Of a DNA stretch of 64,000 nt, positions 32,539 through 41,268 are shown piece by piece. The position numbers and the translations under genes were made by a program. The stretch is taken from NCBI GenBank assembly GCA_012927585.1, contig JABBOY010000030.1:124001-188000 (forward strand). Direction: 5' to 3'. The stretch's first letter is position 1. Each line of letters starts with the position of its first letter. The stretch comes from Glaciimonas sp. (lineage in GTDB: Bacteria; Pseudomonadota; Gammaproteobacteria; Burkholderiales; Burkholderiaceae_D). A model generated the notes under the pieces. It saw only the letters and a list, made by a program, of their open reading frames with translations. It had not been told where the DNA came from and searched no databases.

Positions 32539-34620
32539 ATGAATAGCATTAAATTTCCTGCTTGGTTCAGTGCCGAAAATAGCAAGGCATTGGCAGCCCC
32601 CCTTATTATCATCATGATATTGGCGATGATGGTATTGCCTTTGCCAGCCATTATTCTTGATATTTTATTCAGCTTCAATATTGCCCTTGCAATTATTATT
32701 TTGTTGACCAGCTTGTACACGGTAAAACCATTGGATTTCATGGCTTTTCCAACAGTTCTGTTGGTTAGCACCATGCTGCGGTTATCTCTGAATGTTGCCT
32801 CGACCAGGGTGGTGCTTACTGAAGGGCATACCGGGCCGGATGCTGCCGGCAAAGTTATCGAGGCATTTGGACACTTTTTGATCGGGGGCAATTACACGGT
32901 CGGGATTGTCGTTTTTGTTATTCTCACTATCATCAATTTCACAGTGGTAACAAAAGGCGCCGGCCGGATAGCTGAGGTTGGGGCGCGCTTTGCATTGGAC
33001 GCCATGCCCGGCAAGCAGATGGCCATTGATGCGGACTTGAATGCCGGACTTATCGCTGAACAGGAGGCCCGTCGTCGTCGCACGGAAGTTGCGCAAGAAG
33101 CTGAGTTTTATGGCGCAATGGATGGTGCCAGCAAGTATGTGAGGGGCGATGCGGTGGCTGGCATTATAGTGACCATTATTAATATAGTAGGTGGCTTGGT
33201 GGTAGGTATGGTTCAGCATGATTTGGGCTTTGCTGTGGCATTAAAAAATTACACACTACTGGCAATCGGTGATGGCCTTGTAGCGCAGATTCCTTCCCTG
33301 ATTATTTCAACTGCTGCAGGCGTGGTGGTGTCGCGGGTTGCCAGTGATCAGGATATTGGCGGACAACTGGTTACTCAGCTTTTTGCAAAACCACGCGTGC
33401 TTTATATTACCGCTGCGATCATCGGTGGCATGGGTCTGATCCCGGGCATGCCGCACTTTTCATTTCTTTTATTGGCTCTGGCGTTAGGCGGTATTGCTTA
33501 CGCTGGGACGTATATGGCTAAAAAAGAAGCTGTTGCACCAGAGCTTGCGACAATTGCTGCTCCAGTGGAGACCGAGGAGGCAACTTGGCAGGACATCGTT
33601 CCGGTTGACACTCTTGGGCTGGAGGTTGGGTATCGCCTGATTCCTCTGGTCGATAAAGGGCAGAGCGGCGAATTGCTTCGCCGCATAAAAGGTATTCGAA
33701 AAAAATTCGCGCAGGAGGTCGGTTTCCTTGCGCCGCCAGTGCATATCCGGGACAACCTCGAATTAAAACCTTCGGTTTATCGCATTACACTTAAAGGCGT
33801 TGAAATTGGCACAGGCGAGGCGCTTACTGGCCAGTACCTGGCAATTAATCCTGGTATGGCGACAGGCAACTTACCAGGGCCGGTTACCAGTGATCCCGCC
33901 TTCGGTTTGCCAGCTACCTGGATCGAGGCATCGTTTCGCGAGCAGGCCCAGACCATGGGTTACACCGTGGTCGATGCCGGAACGGTAGTGGCCACCCATA
34001 TCAATCATTTGATCACGCTGCACGCGGCTGAACTACTGGGGCGTCAGGAAGTGCAGCAATTAATCGACTATCTGGGCAAGAATTCGCCTAAGCTGGTGGA
34101 GGATCTGATACCGAAGCAGCTGCCACTTTCAACGTTGCAGAAAGTCTTGCAGAATTTGCTGGCCGAAGGTGTACATATACGTGACATGCAGACTATTATC
34201 GAAACTTTGGCTGAACATGCTGCACGCACACAGGACCCAAACGAATTGTCTGCACTGGTTCGCATTGCACTTGGCCGTGCCATAGTGCAGCAAATTTTCC
34301 CGGCGACCAGCGAATTGTCTGTGATAGCGCTTGACAGTAAGTTGGAGCGCCTACTGATGCAAGCTTTGCAGGCAAGCGGCCCTGAAGGTGCTGGCATAGA
34401 ACCTGGATTGGCCGATACCTTGGTAATCCAGGCAGAGCAGGCGACTCGGCATCAGGAGCAGATGGGTTTAGCGCCGGTGTTGTTGGTGCCGGCACCGCTA
34501 CGTGCATTGCTTTCCCGTTTTTTGCGACGTGCGCTGCCGCAGATCAAGGTACTGTCCCATGCAGAATTGCCAGATTCAAAAACTATTAAAGTTACCAGCC
34601 TGGTTGGAGGTCAAGTATGA
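32539..34620 (+). CDS. flhA: Flagellar export gate protein FlhA
   Basis: This 693-residue protein has an N-terminal membrane half of about eight helices and a cytoplasmic C-terminal half that docks chaperone-substrate complexes. The FHIPEP signature RLSLNVASTRVVLTEGHTG and DAMPGKQMAIDADLNAG are present. It forms the proton-driven core of export with FlhB and FliPQR. It lies 24 bp after flhB, and its stop overlaps the flhF start. Confidence 0.97.
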   Translation: MNSIKFPAWFSAENSKALAAPLIIIMILAMMVLPLPAIILDILFSFNIALAIIILLTSLYTVKPLDFMAFPTVLLVSTMLRLSLNVASTRVVLTEGHTGPDAAGKVIEAFGHFLIGGNYTVGIVVFVILTIINFTVVTKGAGRIAEVGARFALDAMPGKQMAIDADLNAGLIAEQEARRRRTEVAQEAEFYGAMDGASKYVRGDAVAGIIVTIINIVGGLVVGMVQHDLGFAVALKNYTLLAIGDGLVAQIPSLIISTAAGVVVSRVASDQDIGGQLVTQLFAKPRVLYITAAIIGGMGLIPGMPHFSFLLLALALGGIAYAGTYMAKKEAVAPELATIAAPVETEEATWQDIVPVDTLGLEVGYRLIPLVDKGQSGELLRRIKGIRKKFAQEVGFLAPPVHIRDNLELKPSVYRITLKGVEIGTGEALTGQYLAINPGMATGNLPGPVTSDPAFGLPATWIEASFREQAQTMGYTVVDAGTVVATHINHLITLHAAELLGRQEVQQLIDYLGKNSPKLVEDLIPKQLPLSTLQKVLQNLLAEGVHIRDMQTIIETLAEHAARTQDPNELSALVRIALGRAIVQQIFPATSELSVIALDSKLERLLMQALQASGPEGAGIEPGLADTLVIQAEQATRHQEQMGLAPVLLVPAPLRALLSRFLRRALPQIKVLSHAELPDSKTIKVTSLVGGQV

Positions 34621-35912
34621 ATGTTCATAAATTTACCGGGGTTACCTCACGCGACGCTTTGAGGCGGGTTCGCGATATGCTCGGCCCGGATGCCGTCATA
34701 CTTTCTAACCGCCCAATTGATGGTGGAGTCGAGATTATGGCATTGGCGCATGATGATATTTCTTCCATCGATTCCAGGCAGTCCGAGAACAGGGAGCACC
34801 AGCAGCACAAACCCCTCTCTGAAATGCCGATCAAGCCCCCGATTGCTGCGCAGATTCCTATCGAGCCTGGACATCTTTCTGGCCTGGCTGATGCATTGGA
34901 GATGGTGCGTGAAATGTCGCTTGCCAAAGATGCCGCTGCCCACGAGCATCTGGAAGTGATGAGCGAAATTCGTTCGATGCGCGGTATGCTGGAAACCCAA
35001 CTGGCAGAAATATCCTGGGGGACGCTACAAAAGCGTGAACCTGCCAAATCGGTAATATTGCGAGAATTGCTGGCCGCTGGCTTCAGCGCTAGCCTCGCAC
35101 GTTATCTGACTGAAAAATCTCCAACTACAATGAAGCCGGAAGCGGGTGTTCAGTGGGTAAAATCGATCTTGGCCCGCAACATCACGAGCATGACCAATGA
35201 AAATGAGATTCTTGAAAAAGGTGGTGTGTATGCGTTAGTCGGCCCTACAGGTGTTGGAAAAACAACCACTACGGCTAAACTTGCAGCCCGTTGTGTCATG
35301 CGACACGGCACTGGGACGCTCGCCCTCATCACCACTGACGGCTATCGTATCGGCGGTCATGAACAGCTCCGTATTTACGGCAAAATACTTGGTGTGATCG
35401 TACATTCTGTGCGGGATGAAGCGGACCTGCGCATTGCTCTAAAAGAACTGAAAAGCAAGCATACCGTGCTTATTGATACTGTCGGCGTCAGTCAGCGCGA
35501 TCAAATGGTAGCGGAGCAAGTGGCCATGCTTTCTGGCGCTGATGCCGATGTGAAGCGTTTGCTGTGCCTGAACGCAACTTCTACCGGTGAAACTTTGAAT
35601 GAAGTTATTCGCGCCTACCAGGGTGGCGGATTGGCCGGTTGCATCATTACCAAGCTTGATGAGGCGGCAACCATTGGCAGCGTACTGGATGCAGTCATCC
35701 GCCAGAAGTTGAATCTGTATTATGTTTCAAATGGGCAGCGCGTACCGGAAGACCTGCATATGGCCAATCCATTGTATCTGGTCGATCGTGCCTTCAAATT
35801 GAAGCGTGAAACGGCCCATTTTCAGTTTCAGGATGCCGAGCTGCCTTTTGTCGTAGCGCATGCTTCTCGTGCGTTGAATGACAAGACCCTGCGTGAGGTG
35901 AATCTTGGCTAA
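34617..35912 (+). CDS. flhF: Flagellar biosynthesis GTPase FlhF
   Basis: This 431-residue SRP-type GTPase places the flagellum, usually at the pole. The N terminus KFTGVTSRDALRRVRDMLG is the B domain start. The NG domain has ALVGPTGVGKTTTTAKLAAR (G1), TTDGYRIGGHEQL, IDTVGVSQRD in place of the more usual DTAG (G3), and ITKLDEA (G4). GGAGGT precedes the ATG. The start overlaps flhA by four bases and its 3' end overlaps flhG. Confidence 0.95.
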   Translation: MNVHKFTGVTSRDALRRVRDMLGPDAVILSNRPIDGGVEIMALAHDDISSIDSRQSENREHQQHKPLSEMPIKPPIAAQIPIEPGHLSGLADALEMVREMSLAKDAAAHEHLEVMSEIRSMRGMLETQLAEISWGTLQKREPAKSVILRELLAAGFSASLARYLTEKSPTTMKPEAGVQWVKSILARNITSMTNENEILEKGGVYALVGPTGVGKTTTTAKLAARCVMRHGTGTLALITTDGYRIGGHEQLRIYGKILGVIVHSVRDEADLRIALKELKSKHTVLIDTVGVSQRDQMVAEQVAMLSGADADVKRLLCLNATSTGETLNEVIRAYQGGGLAGCIITKLDEAATIGSVLDAVIRQKLNLYYVSNGQRVPEDLHMANPLYLVDRAFKLKRETAHFQFQDAELPFVVAHASRALNDKTLREVNLG

Positions 35913-36753
35913 TTTTAGTTTCGATCAGGCAGAGGGTCTGCGGCGCATGCTGGCAGGGCCAAAGCCGCGCATTATCACTTTTTTGTCGGCTACGGATAGG
36001 GAAGACAAGAGCGCAATGCTGGTAAATCTGGGTGCCTCATTAGTCGGCGCCGGTAGCGACGTACTGTTGCTCGACGCTTGTATTGAATCGACAGGGATCG
36101 GGCCCTGGTTGGGGCTGCCCAATGGCGTTACCTTGCTTGATGCGGCACGAAAAAAGTGTGACATCGCAGAAATTATTAAACCCATGGCGCAAGGTTTCGG
36201 ATTGGCCAGGCTGGCTAGCGAGCGCTTCTACAGCGGCAAATACGACCCTGATGAAGTCAGTAATGTCGCCAATACTTTTGATGCATTGGTTACACAATCC
36301 GATGTCGTCGTTGTGGATGGAGAGCTCGATGTGGAAGACATGTTTCCCATGTCGGCAATGGCATCCAGCGAGATTGTGGTACAAGTTTCGACTAATCCAA
36401 CTTCCATCATGACGGCCTATGGCCTGATCAAGCGATTAAGCTCCCGGTTGGGGCGGCGTTCGTTCAGTATTTTGGTCACTGGCGCATCAGAAAAAGAAGC
36501 CAAAGTTATTTACGGCAATATGGCGCAAGCCGCCAGTCGTTATTTGGCCATTCAACTAAATTCAATGGGGTCGGTGCCGGCCGATGAGCATCTTAGTCGC
36601 GCCACGCGTCTTGGTCGTTCTGTAGTCGATGCCTACCCACTTGCCGGTGCTTCGATTGCATTCAGGCGATTGGCCGGTCGTTTCGCCATTTCAGACACTG
36701 ACCATAAAAGATCGCTTACGATTTCAACGCGTGGCGTGACTCTCGGAACTTGA
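35905..36753 (+). CDS. flhG: FlhG/FleN-like flagellar number regulator with degenerate P-loop
   Basis: This 282-residue MinD-like protein has a TTG start preceded by GAGGTG and overlaps flhF by eight bases. The N terminus FDQAEGLRRMLA matches the DQAxxLR helix by which FlhG stimulates FlhF GTPase. The expected deviant Walker A (KGGxGKT/S) is replaced by FLSATDREDKSAMLVNLG (residues 26-43), keeping only a Lys-Ser pair. The usual DAD is DACIES. ATP-dependent dimerisation may therefore be lost or altered. Position between flhF and fliA supports the identification. Confidence 0.85.
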   Translation: MANFSFDQAEGLRRMLAGPKPRIITFLSATDREDKSAMLVNLGASLVGAGSDVLLLDACIESTGIGPWLGLPNGVTLLDAARKKCDIAEIIKPMAQGFGLARLASERFYSGKYDPDEVSNVANTFDALVTQSDVVVVDGELDVEDMFPMSAMASSEIVVQVSTNPTSIMTAYGLIKRLSSRLGRRSFSILVTGASEKEAKVIYGNMAQAASRYLAIQLNSMGSVPADEHLSRATRLGRSVVDAYPLAGASIAFRRLAGRFAISDTDHKRSLTISTRGVTLGT

Positions 36754-36755
36754 AT

Positions 36756-37487
36756 ATGTACACCATTCAAGGGAAAGCAGATAGAAATTACCTTCTTGCG
36801 CAACATGCTCCCTTGGTTAAACGACTAGCACATCATCTGAAAGCACGGTTGCCACCCAGTGTAGAAGTGGATGATCTGGTACAGGCGGGGATGATCGGCC
36901 TGCTGGATGCCATTGGCCGCTATGAAGCAAGTCATGGCGCGCAGTTCGAGACTTATGCTGTGCAAAGGATACGCGGCGCAATGCTTGATGAGTTGCGTAG
37001 CAGCGACTGGCTACCGCGCAGTTTGCGCCAGAATATGCGGAAGATAGAAACAGCAATGAGTGAACTGCAGCAAAGACTCGGTCATACGCCTACTGAATCG
37101 GAAGTTGCTCGTCAACTTCAGCTTCCACTGGCTGAATATCAGAAAATGTTGGGCGAAGGAGTAGGGCACCAGCTTATTTATTATGAAGACTTTCATGATA
37201 AGGAAAATAGCGAACACTTTCTTGATCGCCATTGCTCCGGTGATTCCAGTGACCCCTTAAAAAATTTACTGGACAATGATTTTCGTGAAGCAGTCATTGT
37301 TGCGATTGAAAAACTCCCTGAAAGAGAAAAATTATTGATGGGGTTGTATTACGAACAGGAATTGAATATGAAAGAAATTGGTGCTGTAATGGGTGTTTCC
37401 GAGTCTCGTGTGTGCCAACTGCACAGTCAGGCCGTTGCCAGATTACGGTCAACACTTAAAGATGCGACATGGACTGGGGTAGTCTAG
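36756..37487 (+). CDS. fliA: Flagellar sigma factor FliA (sigma-28)
   Basis: This sigma factor of about 243 residues directs RNA polymerase to late flagellar promoters. Region 2 has VDDLVQAGMIGLLDAIGRYE and TYAVQRIRGAMLDELRSSDW. Region 4 has KLPEREKLLMGLYYEQELNM and EIGAVMGVSESRVCQLHSQA, a helix-turn-helix. ATG at 36756 is preferred; a TTG six bases upstream overlaps the flhG stop and is possible. Its anti-sigma factor flgM is encoded 2 kb downstream on the other strand. Confidence 0.96.
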   Translation: MYTIQGKADRNYLLAQHAPLVKRLAHHLKARLPPSVEVDDLVQAGMIGLLDAIGRYEASHGAQFETYAVQRIRGAMLDELRSSDWLPRSLRQNMRKIETAMSELQQRLGHTPTESEVARQLQLPLAEYQKMLGEGVGHQLIYYEDFHDKENSEHFLDRHCSGDSSDPLKNLLDNDFREAVIVAIEKLPEREKLLMGLYYEQELNMKEIGAVMGVSESRVCQLHSQAVARLRSTLKDATWTGVV

Positions 37488-38209
37488 CCGGTGTATTACT
37501 GGCATTTTCTGGAATTATATTTGGACAAATGCTGGAGGGTGGACGTCTCGATGCACTGATGCAGCCTGCTGCATTTGTGATTGTCTTCATCGGTACGCTT
37601 GGAGCCGTTCTGTTGCAAACACGGCTGTCAAGTTTTTTGCGCGGCGTTCAAATGGTCAAGCTTGTTTTCTTTCCGCCCCTGGATGATCGACAGGCAATGG
37701 CGCGAGATATATATACCTGGAGCGCCACGGCACGCCGTGAGGGGTTTTTGAAACTCGAATCTTACATGGATGCGGCTACCGATACTTTTGTGGTAAAAGG
37801 TTTGCGATTGGTTATAGATGGTTTCGAACCCGGCAAGATACGCGAGATACTGGAATGTGATGTTTCAGCTTACGAAATGCGTGAACGCCAGGCAATCAAA
37901 ATTTGGGAGGCTGCTGGGGGATATTCGCCTACAATCGGAATTTTGGGAGCAGTTCTGGGACTGATTCACGTGATGGAAAATCTTTCGGATCCGAGCAAGC
38001 TTGGTGGTGGAATCGCTGTGGCTTTTGTCGCAACGATTTACGGTGTAGGCCTCGCTAATTTGGTTTTTCTACCGATCGGTCATAAGCTCAAGACCATTTC
38101 AGGGTTTGAAGTGCGTCGCCGTGAAATGTTGATAGATGTTTTTTCGGATATAGCAACCGGTGACAATGCAAGGGTTATCGAGGAACGGGTCGAAGGATAC
38201 TTGAAATAA
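37469..38209 (+). CDS. motC: MotA-family stator protein MotC
   Basis: This 246-residue membrane protein has four hydrophobic segments. The conserved segment GGYSPTIGILGAVLGLIHVM near residue 150 and AVAFVATIYGVGLANLVFLP near residue 180 are the ion-channel helices. The cytoplasmic loop has ARREGFLKLE. It overlaps the end of fliA by 19 bases, so it is probably translationally coupled to it. The fliA-motC-motD order resembles the Pseudomonas motCD arrangement without the intervening che genes. Confidence 0.9.
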   Translation: MDWGSLAGVLLAFSGIIFGQMLEGGRLDALMQPAAFVIVFIGTLGAVLLQTRLSSFLRGVQMVKLVFFPPLDDRQAMARDIYTWSATARREGFLKLESYMDAATDTFVVKGLRLVIDGFEPGKIREILECDVSAYEMRERQAIKIWEAAGGYSPTIGILGAVLGLIHVMENLSDPSKLGGGIAVAFVATIYGVGLANLVFLPIGHKLKTISGFEVRRREMLIDVFSDIATGDNARVIEERVEGYLK

Positions 38210-38314
38210 GCCGACGCATTCAGGGTCGAGTGTGTGGTAAAAGAAAACGGCGTTGTTCCAGTATTTCTTTCTTTATGCCCGGCGTTGCAAGCATAGAGAT
38301 GCGTCAAAAATAAT

Positions 38315-39082
38315 ATGGCTCGAAAAAAATATGAGGCTGAAGCAGAAAATCAGGATCGCTGGCTGATCTCGTATGCAGATTTCATCACGTTGCTGTTTGC
38401 TCTTTTTGTTGTGATGTATGCGGTATCTTCCATTAATGAGGGAAAATACCGAGTTCTTTCCAATGCACTGGGTAATGCTTTCGGACGCGAGTCCGTTTTA
38501 CCTAGCATTGTTGTGAAACCGCCGGCAGCATTGCCCATTCCAAGCCGTCTACCCAATCAAAAAACACGGCGCATCGAAGCTATACGCCATGAGCGCGAGC
38601 AGATGACATCAATGGCGCGTGATATTTTGAAAGTGCTCTCACCACTGATTCAAGAGGGCAAGGTGCGTGTTACACAAACCAGCCTTGGGGTTAGTGTGGA
38701 GATAAATGCCAGTGTTTTATTTCCTACTGGCGATGCCAAACTGACAGAGGAATCTGGGCAAGCCCTGAAAGCGGTCGCAGCTGTTCTTAAAAACGATACG
38801 CATGTCATTCAGGTTGAAGGACATACCGATAATTTGCCTATCCGCAACCTTGTATTCCCTTCAAACTGGGAACTCTCAGCAGTACGTGCCAGTAGCGTTG
38901 TCAGGCTATTTATTGAAAATGGTATTGTCGAGACACGCCTGACCGCCGTGGGTTACGGGCCGACAAGACCAATAGTGGAGAATAATACGGCAGAAGGGCG
39001 GTCAAAGAACCGGCGGGTTGCCGTCACCATCCTGTCGGCCATTCCGGATCCGATTACTGAAGTTCCGGTTGGCAGCAATTAA
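38315..39082 (+). CDS. motD: MotB-family stator protein MotD
   Basis: This 255-residue protein has a single N-terminal helix WLISYADFITLLFALFVVMY, whose Asp is the proton-carrying residue. A C-terminal OmpA-like peptidoglycan-binding domain follows (VEGHTDNLPIRN, AVRASSVVRLFIENG, AEGRSKNRRVAVTIL). With MotC it forms a stator ring around the motor. A 105-bp gap separates it from motC, with GACGCAT and ATGCGTC near its two ends. Confidence 0.93.
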   Translation: MARKKYEAEAENQDRWLISYADFITLLFALFVVMYAVSSINEGKYRVLSNALGNAFGRESVLPSIVVKPPAALPIPSRLPNQKTRRIEAIRHEREQMTSMARDILKVLSPLIQEGKVRVTQTSLGVSVEINASVLFPTGDAKLTEESGQALKAVAAVLKNDTHVIQVEGHTDNLPIRNLVFPSNWELSAVRASSVVRLFIENGIVETRLTAVGYGPTRPIVENNTAEGRSKNRRVAVTILSAIPDPITEVPVGSN

Positions 39083-39183
39083 TCGGAATTCACATTCGAG
39101 GGACGCCTGTCCCAGGCCGAGTAGGAACAGAGTTCGATGTGTTGTCTTCGCGCCTTTGTCAAACCAGCAGTGACAGTGGTGTT

Positions 39184-39645
39184 TTAACCAATAATCAGCT
39201 TGCGTGTTGGCGGCTTTATCGTTGATTTGCCATTCGGCCCATAAAAGTTGCCGCCAGCGGAGACCCCTTGCAAGGCATTTAGTGCATTCTGGGTATAAAT
39301 AGCATGTTGGTTGATGAGCTTGCCATTGATCCGATTTAATTCTTCAGCCGCTTTGGCAAGAGACAAGAGTTCTTGCCAAAGCGCGCGCGCCACCTTATCG
39401 TTGGTTTGTGCAATCCATTGATCCATGCCGTTTTGTTCCAGCGAGAATCCGGTTGTCGCAAGTGCTAGTTGGCGATGATTTGCCAGTTCCGCCATATTGG
39501 CTACGATGGCGGCTTTCTCAACTATTAGAGCAGGTAATTCTTCAATATTTGCAGCAATTAATGTGTCCTGCTCTTTTTGAAGCAAGCGTATCAGACTAGA
39601 AGCTGCGGCATGTTCATCACGCAAGGTAGAGGTGGGGCTTGTCAT
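39184..39645 (-). CDS. flgN: Flagellar export chaperone FlgN
   Basis: This 153-residue, mostly helical protein starts MTSPTSTLRDEHAAASSL and contains repeated leucine-rich helices (LIRLLQKEQDTLIAANIEEL, LAKAAEELNRINGKLINQ). The end GNFYGPNGKS resembles other betaproteobacterial FlgN. It binds hook-associated proteins FlgK and FlgL before export. It lies one base after the flgM stop, and the pair forms an operon. Confidence 0.88.
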   Translation of the reverse strand: MTSPTSTLRDEHAAASSLIRLLQKEQDTLIAANIEELPALIVEKAAIVANMAELANHRQLALATTGFSLEQNGMDQWIAQTNDKVARALWQELLSLAKAAEELNRINGKLINQHAIYTQNALNALQGVSAGGNFYGPNGKSTIKPPTRKLIIG

Positions 39646-39646
39646 C

Positions 39647-39946
39647 TCATTTTTTGCCGGCGGTTAGCAAATCGCTGACTTCCTTAATGAGTCCATCTGC
39701 GACTTTATCTGCACTGACTTCAAAATGTCCGCCTGTAATGGCTAGTTTTATTTCCTCAACCTTTTTAGCGTCAAATACGCTACTACTGGCAAGCTGACCC
39801 TCCAGTGCGTGAAGTTGCGAAGATAGATGCACACTGTCAGACGGTGTTTTTGTGACATTTCCCGTATCAATATTTTTATCTGAACGACTAACGATTTGGT
39901 TCGAAACCAGTCCAGTATTTTTTTTGACTGTGTCATCAATTTTCAC
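39647..39946 (-). CDS. flgM: Anti-sigma-28 factor FlgM
   Basis: This 99-residue protein inhibits FliA until it is exported through the finished hook. The C-terminal half has the FliA-binding helices FDAKKVEEIKLAITGGHFEV and ADKVADGLIKEVSDLL. The N terminus is polar and probably unfolded. It starts with GTG, with AAGGG eight bases upstream. A sigma-28-like promoter lies 48 bp before the start. Confidence 0.93.
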   Translation of the reverse strand: MKIDDTVKKNTGLVSNQIVSRSDKNIDTGNVTKTPSDSVHLSSQLHALEGQLASSSVFDAKKVEEIKLAITGGHFEVSADKVADGLIKEVSDLLTAGKK

Positions 39947-39993
39947 GATATTACCCTTGTATGGTTAGGGCAATTTTGCCCTTGCTGCTACCG

Positions 39994-40020
39994 GTAACGG
40001 TTATGCTGCTATAAACTTTA
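39994..40020 (-). promoter_or_regulatory. Sigma-28-type promoter for flgMN
   Basis: On the minus strand TAAAGTTT is followed after 11 bases by ACCGTTAC. The first box equals the enterobacterial sigma-28 -35 consensus TAAAGTTT. The second matches GCCGATAA at five of eight positions with the right spacing. It would let FliA drive its own anti-sigma factor, a known class 3 circuit. Confidence 0.65.
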
Positions 40021-40144
40021 GCATTTTAGACCTGTTTATCTTGTCAGTTTTATGTCGCCAACATGCTTTGGCGCGATACAGGCATGTGGCTGAGCGCCGA
40101 GAATTACGGATTAACTGCTTGCAAGACATTGCACTAAGTTTGCA

Positions 40145-40840
40145 CTAATAAGTAACTTCAATTATGCCACCTGTCCTGGCTATCCCATTGACCACTTGGC
40201 CGGATTGCGTTCGGGCCTGGGCTGGCTGGCCTTCGCTGGCAGTGTTGAGTGCCTTCCCTTCGCTACTGATCTGAAAGCCGGTGCCTTCCGAGATCAATCG
40301 CACGATTTTTCCTTGCTGGACTGCGGGCAGGTTACGCACGGAATCCTGTCGTAATGGGGTGCCAACTGGAATCGATACAGCGCTGCTTTTTCCGACTGCT
40401 TGTGCCGCAGCGGTAATAATGCCCGGCGGTAGTAACGTCAAGTCACCTTGCAAGACCGTAAGGTCGTCTGCAGTGATGATTTGCCCTTGCGAGAGTGGTT
40501 TTGTGGTGGCGATATAGTCGGCCATTACGACAATGTTAGCTTGGACATAAATAGTCCACGACTCAGGTGCTGTGCACTTCGCGCCTACCGTTGTTTTGCC
40601 CCAAAGCTTACCACCCCTGGGAATAAAAGGTTCCAGCGCGGCGCAGGCCGTCAATGCAAGGCGAGGATCAATCGGGCCTATGACTATTTCTACCTTGCCG
40701 GGCAGGCCGGCTGTTTGCGATTGTAGAAAATGCTTGATCGTCTGTTGGGTAACAGCTGCATTTTGCATTTGACCATTGGCTTGTGCGATTGCCACCGTGA
40801 CAGGCAAAAGCAACAGGAGTAATGCGATGAATTTTTTCAT
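40145..40840 (-). CDS. flgA: Flagellar P-ring assembly chaperone FlgA
   Basis: This periplasmic chaperone for FlgI has about 231 residues. The N terminus MKKFIALLLLLLPVTVAIAQ is a signal peptide. The SAF/FlgA domain spans the C-terminal half (TTKPLSQGQIITADDLTV, AVGKSSAVSIPVGTPLRQD, GQVVNGIARTGGIIEV). The start at 40840 is chosen because it begins the signal peptide. An open frame continues upstream to 40960 but would run into repeat copy C. It is divergent from flgB. Confidence 0.92.
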   Translation of the reverse strand: MKKFIALLLLLLPVTVAIAQANGQMQNAAVTQQTIKHFLQSQTAGLPGKVEIVIGPIDPRLALTACAALEPFIPRGGKLWGKTTVGAKCTAPESWTIYVQANIVVMADYIATTKPLSQGQIITADDLTVLQGDLTLLPPGIITAAAQAVGKSSAVSIPVGTPLRQDSVRNLPAVQQGKIVRLISEGTGFQISSEGKALNTASEGQPAQARTQSGQVVNGIARTGGIIEVTY

Positions 40841-41268
40841 GCGGAGTGTTTTTTTGCGATAGATGAAAAACTTGGCTAACAAGACTTTAATCGGATTTTC
40901 ACGCATGAAGGTCGAGGATAAAATATTGCTTAAATTTATACTAGAGTAGGTATTTTTCAATATCGCAATAAATGATTGTGTAAAGTATGCGTTATTTTAA
41001 TATACTCCCGTGTAATACTCGAAAATATAATACGTGGGCGGGAATGGCAGTGACAAGCCTGTAGCAGGCGGTTATTAGATGTGTTGGTTAAAAATATTTA
41101 AGCTAACTATTGTAACTGTATGTTGCGTTGTTCCCGACTTGCCTAAATGGAAGAAAAGACCGTTTTTCTTATTCTTTATCGGCTGATTGATGCTGTAAGC
41201 CATCATATAATATTATGACGATTGGAAAGTGTAATCGACATCAAGTACCATAATTTGCGGAGATGATG
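40841..41268. other. Divergent flgA-flgB regulatory interval
   Basis: This gene-free stretch holds repeat copy C (40950-41009) and must contain the promoters of flgA and the flgB operon. An isolated TTATCGGC on the plus strand (41176-41183) resembles a sigma-28 -10 box for the minus strand but lacks a matching -35. No clear sigma-70 or FlhDC-type site is recognised by eye. Confidence 0.5.
40950..41009 (+). repeat. Dispersed intergenic element, copy C
   Basis: GTATTTTTCA starts at 40950, GCAAT occupies element positions 16-20, TTGTGTAAAGTATG holds the internal box, and ATACTCCC spans 41002-41009. Distances are 52 bp and 25 bp, as in copies A and D. AGTAT and ATACT can pair around the A/T-rich centre of the right half. 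It lies in the divergent flgA-flgB region. Confidence 0.73.

Noticed and set aside
38210-38314. Gap between motC and motD as a further repeat copy
   Set aside because: GTATTTCTTTC resembles the left end, but no TGCGG box or ATACTCC end occurs at the required spacing.
41176-41183. GCCGATAA on the minus strand, as a sigma-28 promoter for flgA
   Set aside because: No TAAA-like box lies about 15 bp upstream, so the match is only to half of the promoter.
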